Below are positions 1-7,149 of a stretch of DNA of 18,144 nucleotides, in pieces; positions within the stretch are counted from its first letter, which is position 1; each line of letters starts with the position of its first letter. Under the pieces are notes generated by a model. The model was not told the origin of the DNA. It made no database searches and saw only the letters and a program-made list of their open reading frames with translations. Origin of the DNA: Prevotellaceae bacterium (GTDB taxonomy: Bacteria > Bacteroidota > Bacteroidia > Bacteroidales > UBA932); assembly GCA_031259935.1 (NCBI GenBank), contig JAIRKV010000185.1, forward strand, positions 1-18,144. Reading direction: 5' to 3'. Position numbers and translations under genes: made by a program.

Positions 1-122
1 TTAATATCATCCCAATAGGGTCTAATGTCGTCAAAAAACGTTCGAATTGCCCAATATTCGTTATACGTTACGGCATCATTTATTTTGCCTTTCAGTTTTA
101 ACAGTGCATCAAAAAACCGCAT
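1..122 (-). CDS. 5' end of unrecognised protein, partial (leaves window)
   Basis: Read on the minus strand, an ATG at 122-120 opens a frame that stays open to the window edge for 40 full codons. The peptide begins MRFFDALLKLKGK and continues with a mixed polar/aromatic composition (TYNEYW, DDIRPYWDD) that looks like real protein. I do not recognise the family. An in-frame TAA at 152-150 limits the start, and 122 is the only ATG between it and the open part. The start codon lies inside the hairpin at 113-146, and the two Phe codons are the T-tract of that hairpin, so either the gene begins inside the ppdK terminator or the true start is misjudged. It follows ppdK on the same strand with 60 bp between them. 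Confidence 0.5.
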   Translation of the reverse strand, partial: MRFFDALLKLKGKINDAVTYNEYWAIRTFFDDIRPYWDDI

Positions 123-146
123 ACATTCAACTGTGTATGCGGTTTT
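113..146. terminator. bidirectional hairpin terminator after ppdK
   Basis: A perfect 12-bp inverted repeat, AAAACCGCATAC at 113-124 and its complement at 135-146, with a 10-nt loop that can lose one more A-T pair. On the minus strand the hairpin is followed by a run of T (complement of A111-116), the form of an intrinsic terminator 37 bp after the ppdK stop codon. The plus strand also has a T-rich tail (TTTTGGTTT). Confidence 0.7.
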
Positions 147-182
147 GGTTTACATTGGCTGCTGCTTTATCCGGCTTGATTT

Positions 183-2903
183 TTATCGTAACGCTGCCTG
201 TGCCGCCGCCAAGCGTGCTATAGGCACACGGAACGGCGAACAGCTTACATAATTTAATCCTATGCGATGGCAAAATTCTACAGATGAAGGTTCGCCTCCG
301 TGTTCGCCACAGATTCCTACTTTCAAATCGGGACGCACGCTTCTGCCTTTTTCTGTTGCCATTTGAACTAATTGTCCTACTCCATTCTGGTCGAGAACCT
401 GGAAGGGGTCAACTTTCAGAATTTTCTTTTCGAGATAAATCGGCAAAAACGAGGCTATGTCATCGCGGCTGTATCCGAATGTCATTTGCGTAAGGTCGTT
501 TGTTCCGAACGAGAAAAATTCGGCTTTGCTTGCTATACGGTTTGCCGTAAGCGCTGCGCGTGGAATTTCTATCATTGTTCCAACTTTATAATCAATTATT
601 TTGCCTGTTTCGTCAAATAATTTTTGCGCTGTTGTGCGAATAATTTTTTCCTGTTCGGCAAATTCATAAAGAATACCGGTAAGCGGAACCATAATTTCTG
701 GTACGGCAGTAATGCCTTCGTCCTGCAATTCAAGCGCTGCGCCAAGGATTGCGCGTGTTTGCATTTCGGTAATTTCGGGATAGGTATTTCCCAGCCTGCA
801 ACCGCGATGTCCGAGCATGGGATTGGCTTCGTGCAATGCGTTTACGCGCTGTTTGATTTTTTTAAGTGATACGCCCATGGCATCTGCCATTTCCTGCTGA
901 CCTTTTTCGTCGTGAGGAACAAATTCGTGCAATGGGGGATCGAGCAGGCGAACTGTTACGGGAAGGTCGTGCATTGCTTTGAATATTCCTTTGAAATCGG
1001 CTTGTTGATACGGTAATATTTTTGCAAGTGCTTTACGGCGTCCTTCGGCGTCTTCGGCTAAAATCATTTCGCGCATTGCCACTATTTTTTCTTCTTCAAA
1101 AAACATGTGTTCGGTACGGCACAAACCTATGCCTACTGCTCCGAATTTACGTGCTACTGTGGCATCGTGAGGCGTATCTGCATTGGTGCGTACTTTCAAG
1201 CGTGTGTATTTGTCAGCCAGCAGCATTAATTCTTCAAAATCGGCATCCAGTTCTGCTTCTTTTGTTTTTACCGAACCTAAATAAATATCGCCTGTTGAAC
1301 CGTTCAGTGAAATATAATCGCCTTCTTTCAAAATTATTTCATCTACTTCCAGCGTTTTTTCCTTATAGTCAATTTTCAATGTGCCTGCACCCGAAACGCA
1401 GCATTTGCCCATTCCGCGTGCAACAACTGCCGCATGTGATGTCATTCCGCCGCGAGCTGTAAGTATTCCCTGTGCTGCTGCCATGCCTGCCAAATCTTCG
1501 GGCGATGTTTCGATACGAACCATTATAACTTTTTCGCCTTGTGCAGCCCATTCTGCAGCGTCGTCGGCATTAAATACTATTTTTCCTGATGCAGCGCCCG
1601 GCGAAGCTGCCAGACCTTTAGCAATAATTTTGGCATCTTTGACGGCTTCCCTGTCAAAAACAGGATGAAGAAGTTCGTCAAGTTTGTTGGGCTCGCAGCG
1701 CAGGATAGCCGTTTTTTCATCAATAATACGCTGATGAAGCATGTCGACAGCAATTTTTACCATTGCCGCTCCCGTACGTTTTCCGTTGCGTGTCTGCAAA
1801 AACCATAACTTGCCTTCCTGTACGGTAAATTCCATGTCCTGCATGTCTTTGTAATGATTTTCAAGTTTTGTTTGCAAAGCATTAAGTTCTGCATAAATTT
1901 CGGGCATCGATTCTTCCATTGACGGGTATTTTTCGGCGCGAACCGCTTCGGATATTCCCGCAAGTTTTGCCCAGCGGATTGAACCTTCTCTGGTGATTTG
2001 CTGCGGAGTTCTAATTCCGGCAACAACATCTTCGCCCTGTGCATTTATAAGATATTCACCAACGAAAATATCTTCGCCTGTTGCTGCATCGCGACTGAAC
2101 GCAACGCCTGTTGCCGAAGTATCGCCCATGTTGCCGAATACCATTGCCTGAACGTTAACGGCTGTTCCCCATTCGGCAGGAATTCCTTCCATTTTACGGT
2201 AAAGAATAGCACGGTCGTTCATCCAGCTGTCGAACACTGCGCAAACTGCTCCCCAAAGCTGCTCGTATGAATCGTCGGGGAAGTCTTTGCCTGTCTGGTT
2301 TTTGACTGCCGTCTTAAATTTCATTACCAGTTCTTTGAGGTCGTCTACTGAAAGTTGAGTGTCGAGTTTTACGCCCTTTTCTTCTTTCATTTCTTCAATG
2401 ATTTTTTCAAAGGGGTCAATATCCGTTTTGTTTGACGGTTTCATTCCGAGAACAACGTCGCCATACATTTGTACAAATCGACGATACGAATCCCATGCAA
2501 AACGCGGATTTCCCGTTTTACGTGCAAGACCTTCAACAACTTTATCGTTCAAACCGAGATTGAGAATTGTATCCATCATTCCCGGCATCGAAGCGCGGGC
2601 GCCGGAGCGTACCGAAACCAAAAGCGGATTTTCAACATCGCCGAATTTTGATTTCATTAAATCTTCAACACCCTGTATTGCTTTTTCTACATCTGCCCTG
2701 AGGTCTTTTACAACTTCGTCCTTACCTGCTTCGTAATATTCGTTGCATGTTTCGGTCGTAATTGTAAATCCGGGAGGAACAGGAACGCCTATAAGGTTCA
2801 TTTCTGCAAGGTTAGCCCCTTTGCCTCCAAGTAAATTTTTCATATCTGCTTTACCTTCAGCTTTTCCGTTGCCAAAGGTATAAACGCGTTTTTTATCTGC
2901 CAT
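183..2903 (-). CDS. ppdK: pyruvate, phosphate dikinase
   Basis: Cytoplasmic enzyme interconverting pyruvate + ATP + Pi and phosphoenolpyruvate + AMP + PPi; in anaerobes it often runs in the glycolytic, ATP-forming direction. The 906-residue length matches full-length bacterial PPDK. The N-terminal nucleotide-binding part is seen from GGKGANLAEM (26-35) through SVRSGARASMPGMMDT (97-112). The swivelling phosphohistidine domain has GGMTSHAAVVARGMGK with the catalytic histidine at 490. The C-terminal PEP/pyruvate barrel has GIGLCRTEHMFF (591-602), FGTNDLTQMTFGYSRDD (799-815) and CGEHGG (865-870), with the proton-donor cysteine at 888 in CSPFRVPIARLAAAQ. All key residues are intact. The ATG at 2903 fits the family N-terminus (VYTFGNGKAEG). 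A TAnnTTTG promoter lies 37 bp upstream and a hairpin terminator follows the stop. It is monocistronic or ends just before the small partial gene at the left edge. Confidence 0.98.
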   Translation of the reverse strand: MADKKRVYTFGNGKAEGKADMKNLLGGKGANLAEMNLIGVPVPPGFTITTETCNEYYEAGKDEVVKDLRADVEKAIQGVEDLMKSKFGDVENPLLVSVRSGARASMPGMMDTILNLGLNDKVVEGLARKTGNPRFAWDSYRRFVQMYGDVVLGMKPSNKTDIDPFEKIIEEMKEEKGVKLDTQLSVDDLKELVMKFKTAVKNQTGKDFPDDSYEQLWGAVCAVFDSWMNDRAILYRKMEGIPAEWGTAVNVQAMVFGNMGDTSATGVAFSRDAATGEDIFVGEYLINAQGEDVVAGIRTPQQITREGSIRWAKLAGISEAVRAEKYPSMEESMPEIYAELNALQTKLENHYKDMQDMEFTVQEGKLWFLQTRNGKRTGAAMVKIAVDMLHQRIIDEKTAILRCEPNKLDELLHPVFDREAVKDAKIIAKGLAASPGAASGKIVFNADDAAEWAAQGEKVIMVRIETSPEDLAGMAAAQGILTARGGMTSHAAVVARGMGKCCVSGAGTLKIDYKEKTLEVDEIILKEGDYISLNGSTGDIYLGSVKTKEAELDADFEELMLLADKYTRLKVRTNADTPHDATVARKFGAVGIGLCRTEHMFFEEEKIVAMREMILAEDAEGRRKALAKILPYQQADFKGIFKAMHDLPVTVRLLDPPLHEFVPHDEKGQQEMADAMGVSLKKIKQRVNALHEANPMLGHRGCRLGNTYPEITEMQTRAILGAALELQDEGITAVPEIMVPLTGILYEFAEQEKIIRTTAQKLFDETGKIIDYKVGTMIEIPRAALTANRIASKAEFFSFGTNDLTQMTFGYSRDDIASFLPIYLEKKILKVDPFQVLDQNGVGQLVQMATEKGRSVRPDLKVGICGEHGGEPSSVEFCHRIGLNYVSCSPFRVPIARLAAAQAALR

Positions 2904-2939
2904 TTTTTATGTTTTATTTATATAATTTAAAAAAGTTTG

Positions 2940-2947
2940 CAAAGATA
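2940..2947 (-). promoter_or_regulatory. ppdK promoter -7 element
   Basis: Reading leftward on the minus strand, TATCTTTG matches the Bacteroidota -7 consensus TAnnTTTG, 37 bp before the ppdK ATG, implying a leader of about 30 nt. No clear TTTG/TTG lies at the usual 19-21 bp upstream, so the -33 half is weak or absent. Confidence 0.55.
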
Positions 2948-3072
2948 GCATAAAATTTTCAATTACATACAGACGAATAAAAATGCAGTATGAATTTTAT
3001 AAAAAAAAGCAGCCGTTTTTTCGAATATCAAAATTATTTACTTCCTTAACCGGATTATTTGTTCATTTTAGT

Positions 3073-3099
3073 CCACGAATTACACGAATTGCACGAATT
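3073..3099. repeat. three tandem 9-bp units, consensus NCACGAATT
   Basis: Three back-to-back units (CCACGAATT, ACACGAATT, GCACGAATT) differ only in their first base. Similar 'tagtccacgaattacacg' strings are, from memory, common as dispersed intergenic repeats in many bacterial genomes. The unit abuts the TTTAAAT-rich repeat at 3102. Confidence 0.75.
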
Positions 3100-3101
3100 T
3101 T

Positions 3102-3147
3102 TTTGTTCTTTATTTTTTAAATCATTAAATTTTTAAATTATTAAATA
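3102..3147. repeat. TTTAAAT-rich dispersed repeat, copy 1
   Basis: Begins TTTGTTCTTT and continues with phased TTAAAT blocks. The reverse complement of 17616-17660 begins with the same ten bases and shows the same block order, with a six-base length difference near the start. The two copies are in opposite orientation. Confidence 0.6.
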
Positions 3148-3193
3148 TCAACAGCAGCGGGTAAGTTCAAATAGTAAATGCAACTGGGATAAG

Positions 3194-3230
3194 AAAAAAA
3201 TTGAGTTTCGGGGGTATCCCCGAAACTCAA
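3194..3230 (-). terminator. strong intrinsic terminator, minus strand
   Basis: TTGAGTTTCGGGG at 3201-3213 is perfectly complementary to 3218-3230, with a GTAT loop. On the minus strand it is followed by seven T (A3194-3200). The plus-strand side is followed by TTGAGAAAAAA, so it is directional toward the left. No minus-strand protein gene lies to its right. Confidence 0.8.
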
Positions 3231-3307
3231 TTGAGAAAAAAGTCTTATTTTAGTTGTTAATTGTTAAATTTTTCTGTCTAATAATTTATATTATAGGACA
3301 TTCTATC
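3194..3307 (-). ncRNA. candidate small RNA (orphan transcription unit)
   Basis: Proposed from three coupled signals. A good minus-strand promoter at 3313-3342 predicts a start near 3305-3307. A perfect 13-bp hairpin (3201-3230) followed by seven T residues on the minus strand predicts an end at about 3194. No protein gene lies between; the longest ATG frame on this RNA encodes only seven residues (MSYNINY). The transcript would be about 110 nt, starting with an AU-rich 5' region and ending in the terminator stem. It does not reach ppdK, which has its own promoter 250 bp further on. It resembles no RNA family I can name. It could also be a non-functional remnant of a lost gene's promoter and terminator. 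Confidence 0.4.
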
Positions 3308-3312
3308 TTTTG

Positions 3313-3342
3313 CAAAGGTATATAAATATTTGGTAATTCCAA
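3313..3342 (-). promoter_or_regulatory. promoter of the candidate small RNA
   Basis: On the minus strand TTG (complement of CAA at 3340-3342), a spacer of exactly 19 bp, then TACCTTTG (complement of CAAAGGTA, 3313-3320) match the Bacteroidota promoter TTG-N19-TAnnTTTG. Confidence 0.55.
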
Positions 3343-3486
3343 CCCCCATATTTTAAAATATTTTAAAAATAAATTAATAATACACTATCATACAACAATT
3401 TAGCCTGACTTATAATATAAATTATAAGACAAAAAAACGAGATATGCGATATATTGAAATTTATTTGTCGAAAATTCAATACACTC

Positions 3487-3608
3487 TGTAAAACAGCAAT
3501 TTCGTACGTACATCAGCGAGGCTTTGAATTACAGCAGTGAGAATCCGGTAGAAAGTAAGGCTTCGACAGACGGAAATGAGGTTATAATTGTAAAACAGTG
3601 TAAAACAG
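3487..3608 (+). repeat. TGTAAAACAG decamer repeats upstream of susC
   Basis: The decamer occurs exactly at 3487-3496 and twice in tandem at 3589-3608, with a nine-of-ten match at 3809-3818 just before the susC start. It could be an operator or simple repeat expansion in AT-rich DNA. Confidence 0.45.
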
Positions 3609-3729
3609 TATGTTTTTTTAATAATTTTAAAAAATATTTTTTACAGAATATAAGATTTTTAGCACTTTTAACTACAAATAAATCAATATAATGATTATTA
3701 TATTAACAAATATTATAAATATAGTGTAT

Positions 3730-3760
3730 TTTGTTACTTTTTATAATTTAATTATTTTTG
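3730..3760 (+). promoter_or_regulatory. promoter of the susC-susD import operon
   Basis: TTTG at 3730-3733, a 19-bp spacer and TATTTTTG at 3753-3760 match the Bacteroidota vegetative promoter. The start site would lie near 3767, giving a leader of about 60 nt before the susC ATG. No ECF sigma factor or anti-sigma gene lies alongside, in keeping with housekeeping-sigma transcription. Confidence 0.65.
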
Positions 3761-3825
3761 CCGACATGAATAAAAGATATAATATAAATTAAAACAAATT
3801 TTTTTAATGTAAAACAAAATTATTT

Positions 3826-6800
3826 ATGAAGAAAATTTTATTAGTATTAATGATTTTAATTATCGGGATTTGCCCTGCCTATTCGCAAGACAGGATTACA
3901 GGATCTGTAATTGATGATGCAACAGGCGAAGTATTATCCTTTGTATCGGTTATTGTCAAAGGAACCACTACTGCTGTAACTACAAGCGATAACGGTTCGT
4001 TTTCCATAACTGCTCCCGCTACGGGGATACTGGTATTTTCGTTTATTGGCTACGAAACACTGGAGGTTGCAATAGACGGAAAGAAAGAAATAAATGTACG
4101 GCTTAAATCGTCCACAACAATGCTGGAAGAAGCCGTTGTAACAGGTATGACCAAAATCGACAAGCGTTTGTTTACAGGAGCATCCGACCATATTTCGGCT
4201 GAAACCGCTAAATTAAACGGTATTGCCGATGTAAGTCGTGCCCTTGAAGGACGTTCGGCAGGAGTTTCCGTTCAAAACGTATCGGGAACTTTTGGAACAG
4301 CGCCTAAAATAAGAGTACGCGGAGCAACTTCAATTTATGGCAGTTCTAAACCTTTATGGGTTGTGGATGGAATTGTAATGGAAGATGTAATCGAAGTTGA
4401 TTCCGACGGGCTTTCATCAGGCGATGCCGAAACGCTTATCAGTTCTGCAATAGCAGGACTTAATGCCGATGACATCGAAAGTTTTCAAATATTGAAAGAT
4501 GGTTCGGCAACTTCTATTTACGGAGCCCGCGCAATGGCGGGAGTTATTGTTGTTACGACAAAGAAAGGTAAAGCAGGCGTAAGCAGTATCAACTACAACG
4601 GAGAATATACCGTGCGTCTGGTGCCGCGTTATGCTGATTTTAACATTATGAATTCTCAGGAGCAAATGGGAGTTTATCAGGAATTGCAGCAAAAAGGCTG
4701 GCTAAACCTTTCAGGTACGGTCAGAGACAGAGAAAGCGGAGTTTACGGCAAAATGTATCAGTTGATAAATACATACGACCCGATAACGAAAACTTTTAAA
4801 CTGACAAATACAGAAGAAGCAAAAAACGCTTACCTGCGTCTGGCTGAAATGCGAAATACCGACTGGTTCAACGAACTGTTCAAACCGAGTATCATGCAAT
4901 CTCATTCGGTAAGCATGTCGGGCGGTACGGATAAAACTACATATTATGCTTCGTTAAGTGCATTGCTTGATCCGGGCTGGTCGAAGGCAAGTTCGGTTAA
5001 TCGCTACACGGCAAATACAAATGTTAATTACAGCATATACAAAAATTTGTCGCTGAATTTTATTTCAAACGCTTCGTACCGTAAACAGAAAGCGCCCGGA
5101 ACATTAAGTCGGGATGTAGATGTAGTATCGGGAGAAGTAAAACGCGATTTTGACATTAATCCATACAGTTATGCGTTGAACACATCACGAACAATGAGTC
5201 CTAACGAATATTATACGCGTAATTATGCGCCGTTTAATATCAATTCCGAATTAGACAATAATTATATGGATATAAATGTAACCGACTTGAAATTTCAGGG
5301 CGAGTTAAAATGGAAGCCTCTGAAAAGTTTGGAATTGGCTTTATTGGGAGCTATTAAATATTCGGCATCTACGATAGAGCATAATATCAGGGACAACTCA
5401 AATCAGGCTTTGGCTTATCGCGCCATGCCCGATGCTACAATACGCGACAGCAATCCTTTTCTTTATACCGACCCCGATATTCCGTATGCTTTACCTGTAA
5501 CAGTATTGCCCAACGGCGGTATATACAATCGCACCGACAATAAAATGCTTGGATACGATTTGCGCACAACTGCAACATGGAATCAAACATTCAAAGACAT
5601 TCATATTGTCAATTTTTTCGGAGGAATGGAGTTAAATTCAATTGACCGTGAAAAATCGTGGTTCAGAGGATGGGGACGCCAATATACCTTAGGCGATGTT
5701 CCAAATTATGCTTATCAGGTGTTCAAACAGGGAATGGAACAGAATACCGATTATTTTACAACAGGAATGTCCCGATCGCGAGATGTCGCATTTTTTGCGT
5801 CGGGAACATATTCGTACAGGACAAAATATACAGTAAACGGAACACTGCGTTACGAAGGTTCTAATAAACTGGGAAAATCGCGTTCGTCGCGCTGGTTGCC
5901 TACATGGAATATTGCCGGTTTGTGGAATATTTACAGAGAGCCGTTTTTCAGCAAATTCGAATCGGTGCTGTCTCATGCAGCAGTAAAAGCATCTTACAGT
6001 TTGACAGCCGACAGAGGTCCGGGTTTTGTAACAAATTCGCAAGTGATTATTAACAGCGAAAGACCGTGGAGACCTACCGAAAGCGCAAAAGAAACCGTTT
6101 TGGGAATATATGACCTGGAAAACAGCGAACTTACATACGAAAAGAAACACGAACTAAACACAGGCATCGATTTGGGATTTTTGAACAACAGAATAAATTT
6201 TACTGCCGACCTGTACTGGCGCAGTAATTTCGACCTTATAGGACCTGTTGCTACAACAGGAGTAGGCGGTGATGTTGACAAATATGCAAACGTTGCATCA
6301 ATGAAATCGCAGGGTATTGAATTTTCGCTTACAACAAAAAACATCAATACAAAAGATATGGAATGGACTACAAGTTTTATTTTTTCGTACAGTAAAAATG
6401 AAATAACGGAACTGCTGACTAAGAAAAGAGTTATTGACCTTATCACAGGAAACGGTTTCGGTATGCAGGGATATCCGTACAGAGGATTATTTTCTATTCC
6501 TTTCAAAGGATTGAATGAAGACGGATTACCTACTTTTATTAACGAAAAAGGCGAACTCACAACTGTAGATATTAATTTTCAGGAAATAGAAAAAATAGAT
6601 TTTCTGAAATATGAAGGACCGACAGAACCTACGCATTTCGGCAGTTTGGGTAATATATTCAGATATAAAAACTTCAGATTGAATGTATTTATTACTTATT
6701 CGTTTGGTAATAAAGTTCGTCTTGACCCTGAATTCAGTGTTGTATATTCGGATGTGCGGTCTATGCCTAAAGAATTTAAAAACCGCTGGATACTGCCGGG

Positions 6801-7143
6801 AGACGAAGCATATACCAATATTCCCGCTATTGCAAGTTATCGCCAGTACAGAGATATAAGTAGCCTGTCGTATGCCTACAATGCTTACAACTATTCGGAT
6901 GCCCGAATAGCCGATGGCGGATTTATACGGCTCAAGGAAATATCACTGTCATACGATTTTCCATCCAACTGGATTTCACCCTTAGGATTTAAAACACTCA
7001 GCGCAAAAATTCAGGCTACAAACCTGTTTTTGCTCTATGCCGATTCAAAACTCAACGGACAGGATCCCGAATATTTCCAGTCGGGCGGAGTTTCTTTACC
7101 CGTACCAAAACAAATTACAATGACATTAAAATTAGGATTATAA
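3826..7143 (+). CDS. SusC/RagA-type TonB-dependent outer-membrane transporter
   Basis: Outer-membrane beta-barrel importing a substrate captured with its SusD partner, powered through TonB-ExbBD. Signal peptide 1-20 (cleavage after PAYS). A carboxypeptidase-regulatory-like N-terminal domain at about 22-95 (ITGSVIDDATGEVL, FSFIGYETLEV) is followed by the linker EEAVVTGM and a plug domain at about 110-255 with GRSAGVSVQ, KIRVRGATSIYGSSKPLWVVDG and GSATSIYGARAMAGVIVVTTKKG. The remainder is barrel, ending in the aromatic/hydrophobic ITMTLKLGL. The 1105 residues are normal for the family, with no frameshift. It is first in a five-gene operon; susD begins 6 bp later. The sequence alone does not give the substrate: polysaccharide loci and peptide importers such as RagAB share this fold, and no carbohydrate enzyme is present here. 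Confidence 0.96.
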   Translation: MKKILLVLMILIIGICPAYSQDRITGSVIDDATGEVLSFVSVIVKGTTTAVTTSDNGSFSITAPATGILVFSFIGYETLEVAIDGKKEINVRLKSSTTMLEEAVVTGMTKIDKRLFTGASDHISAETAKLNGIADVSRALEGRSAGVSVQNVSGTFGTAPKIRVRGATSIYGSSKPLWVVDGIVMEDVIEVDSDGLSSGDAETLISSAIAGLNADDIESFQILKDGSATSIYGARAMAGVIVVTTKKGKAGVSSINYNGEYTVRLVPRYADFNIMNSQEQMGVYQELQQKGWLNLSGTVRDRESGVYGKMYQLINTYDPITKTFKLTNTEEAKNAYLRLAEMRNTDWFNELFKPSIMQSHSVSMSGGTDKTTYYASLSALLDPGWSKASSVNRYTANTNVNYSIYKNLSLNFISNASYRKQKAPGTLSRDVDVVSGEVKRDFDINPYSYALNTSRTMSPNEYYTRNYAPFNINSELDNNYMDINVTDLKFQGELKWKPLKSLELALLGAIKYSASTIEHNIRDNSNQALAYRAMPDATIRDSNPFLYTDPDIPYALPVTVLPNGGIYNRTDNKMLGYDLRTTATWNQTFKDIHIVNFFGGMELNSIDREKSWFRGWGRQYTLGDVPNYAYQVFKQGMEQNTDYFTTGMSRSRDVAFFASGTYSYRTKYTVNGTLRYEGSNKLGKSRSSRWLPTWNIAGLWNIYREPFFSKFESVLSHAAVKASYSLTADRGPGFVTNSQVIINSERPWRPTESAKETVLGIYDLENSELTYEKKHELNTGIDLGFLNNRINFTADLYWRSNFDLIGPVATTGVGGDVDKYANVASMKSQGIEFSLTTKNINTKDMEWTTSFIFSYSKNEITELLTKKRVIDLITGNGFGMQGYPYRGLFSIPFKGLNEDGLPTFINEKGELTTVDINFQEIEKIDFLKYEGPTEPTHFGSLGNIFRYKNFRLNVFITYSFGNKVRLDPEFSVVYSDVRSMPKEFKNRWILPGDEAYTNIPAIASYRQYRDISSLSYAYNAYNYSDARIADGGFIRLKEISLSYDFPSNWISPLGFKTLSAKIQATNLFLLYADSKLNGQDPEYFQSGGVSLPVPKQITMTLKLGL

Positions 7144-7149
7144 AATAAT

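Larger units (their letters stand above)
2904..3825. other. divergent intergenic region between ppdK and susC
   Basis: A 0.9 kb AT-rich stretch without a convincing protein gene. From left to right it holds the ppdK promoter, a CACGAATT tandem repeat (3073-3099), a TTTAAAT-rich dispersed repeat (3102-3147), a proposed small RNA unit on the minus strand (3194-3342), an AT-rich perfect inverted repeat (CTTATAAT/ATTATAAG, 3409-3428), TGTAAAACAG repeats (3487-3608), a richer-GC patch around 3500-3590 and the susC promoter (3730-3760). Most of the remaining DNA is AT-rich filler in which I see nothing further. Confidence 0.7.

Noticed and set aside
1022..1668. Plus-strand frames of up to 146 codons inside ppdK
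   Set aside because: They are antisense shadows of an intact, highly conserved gene.
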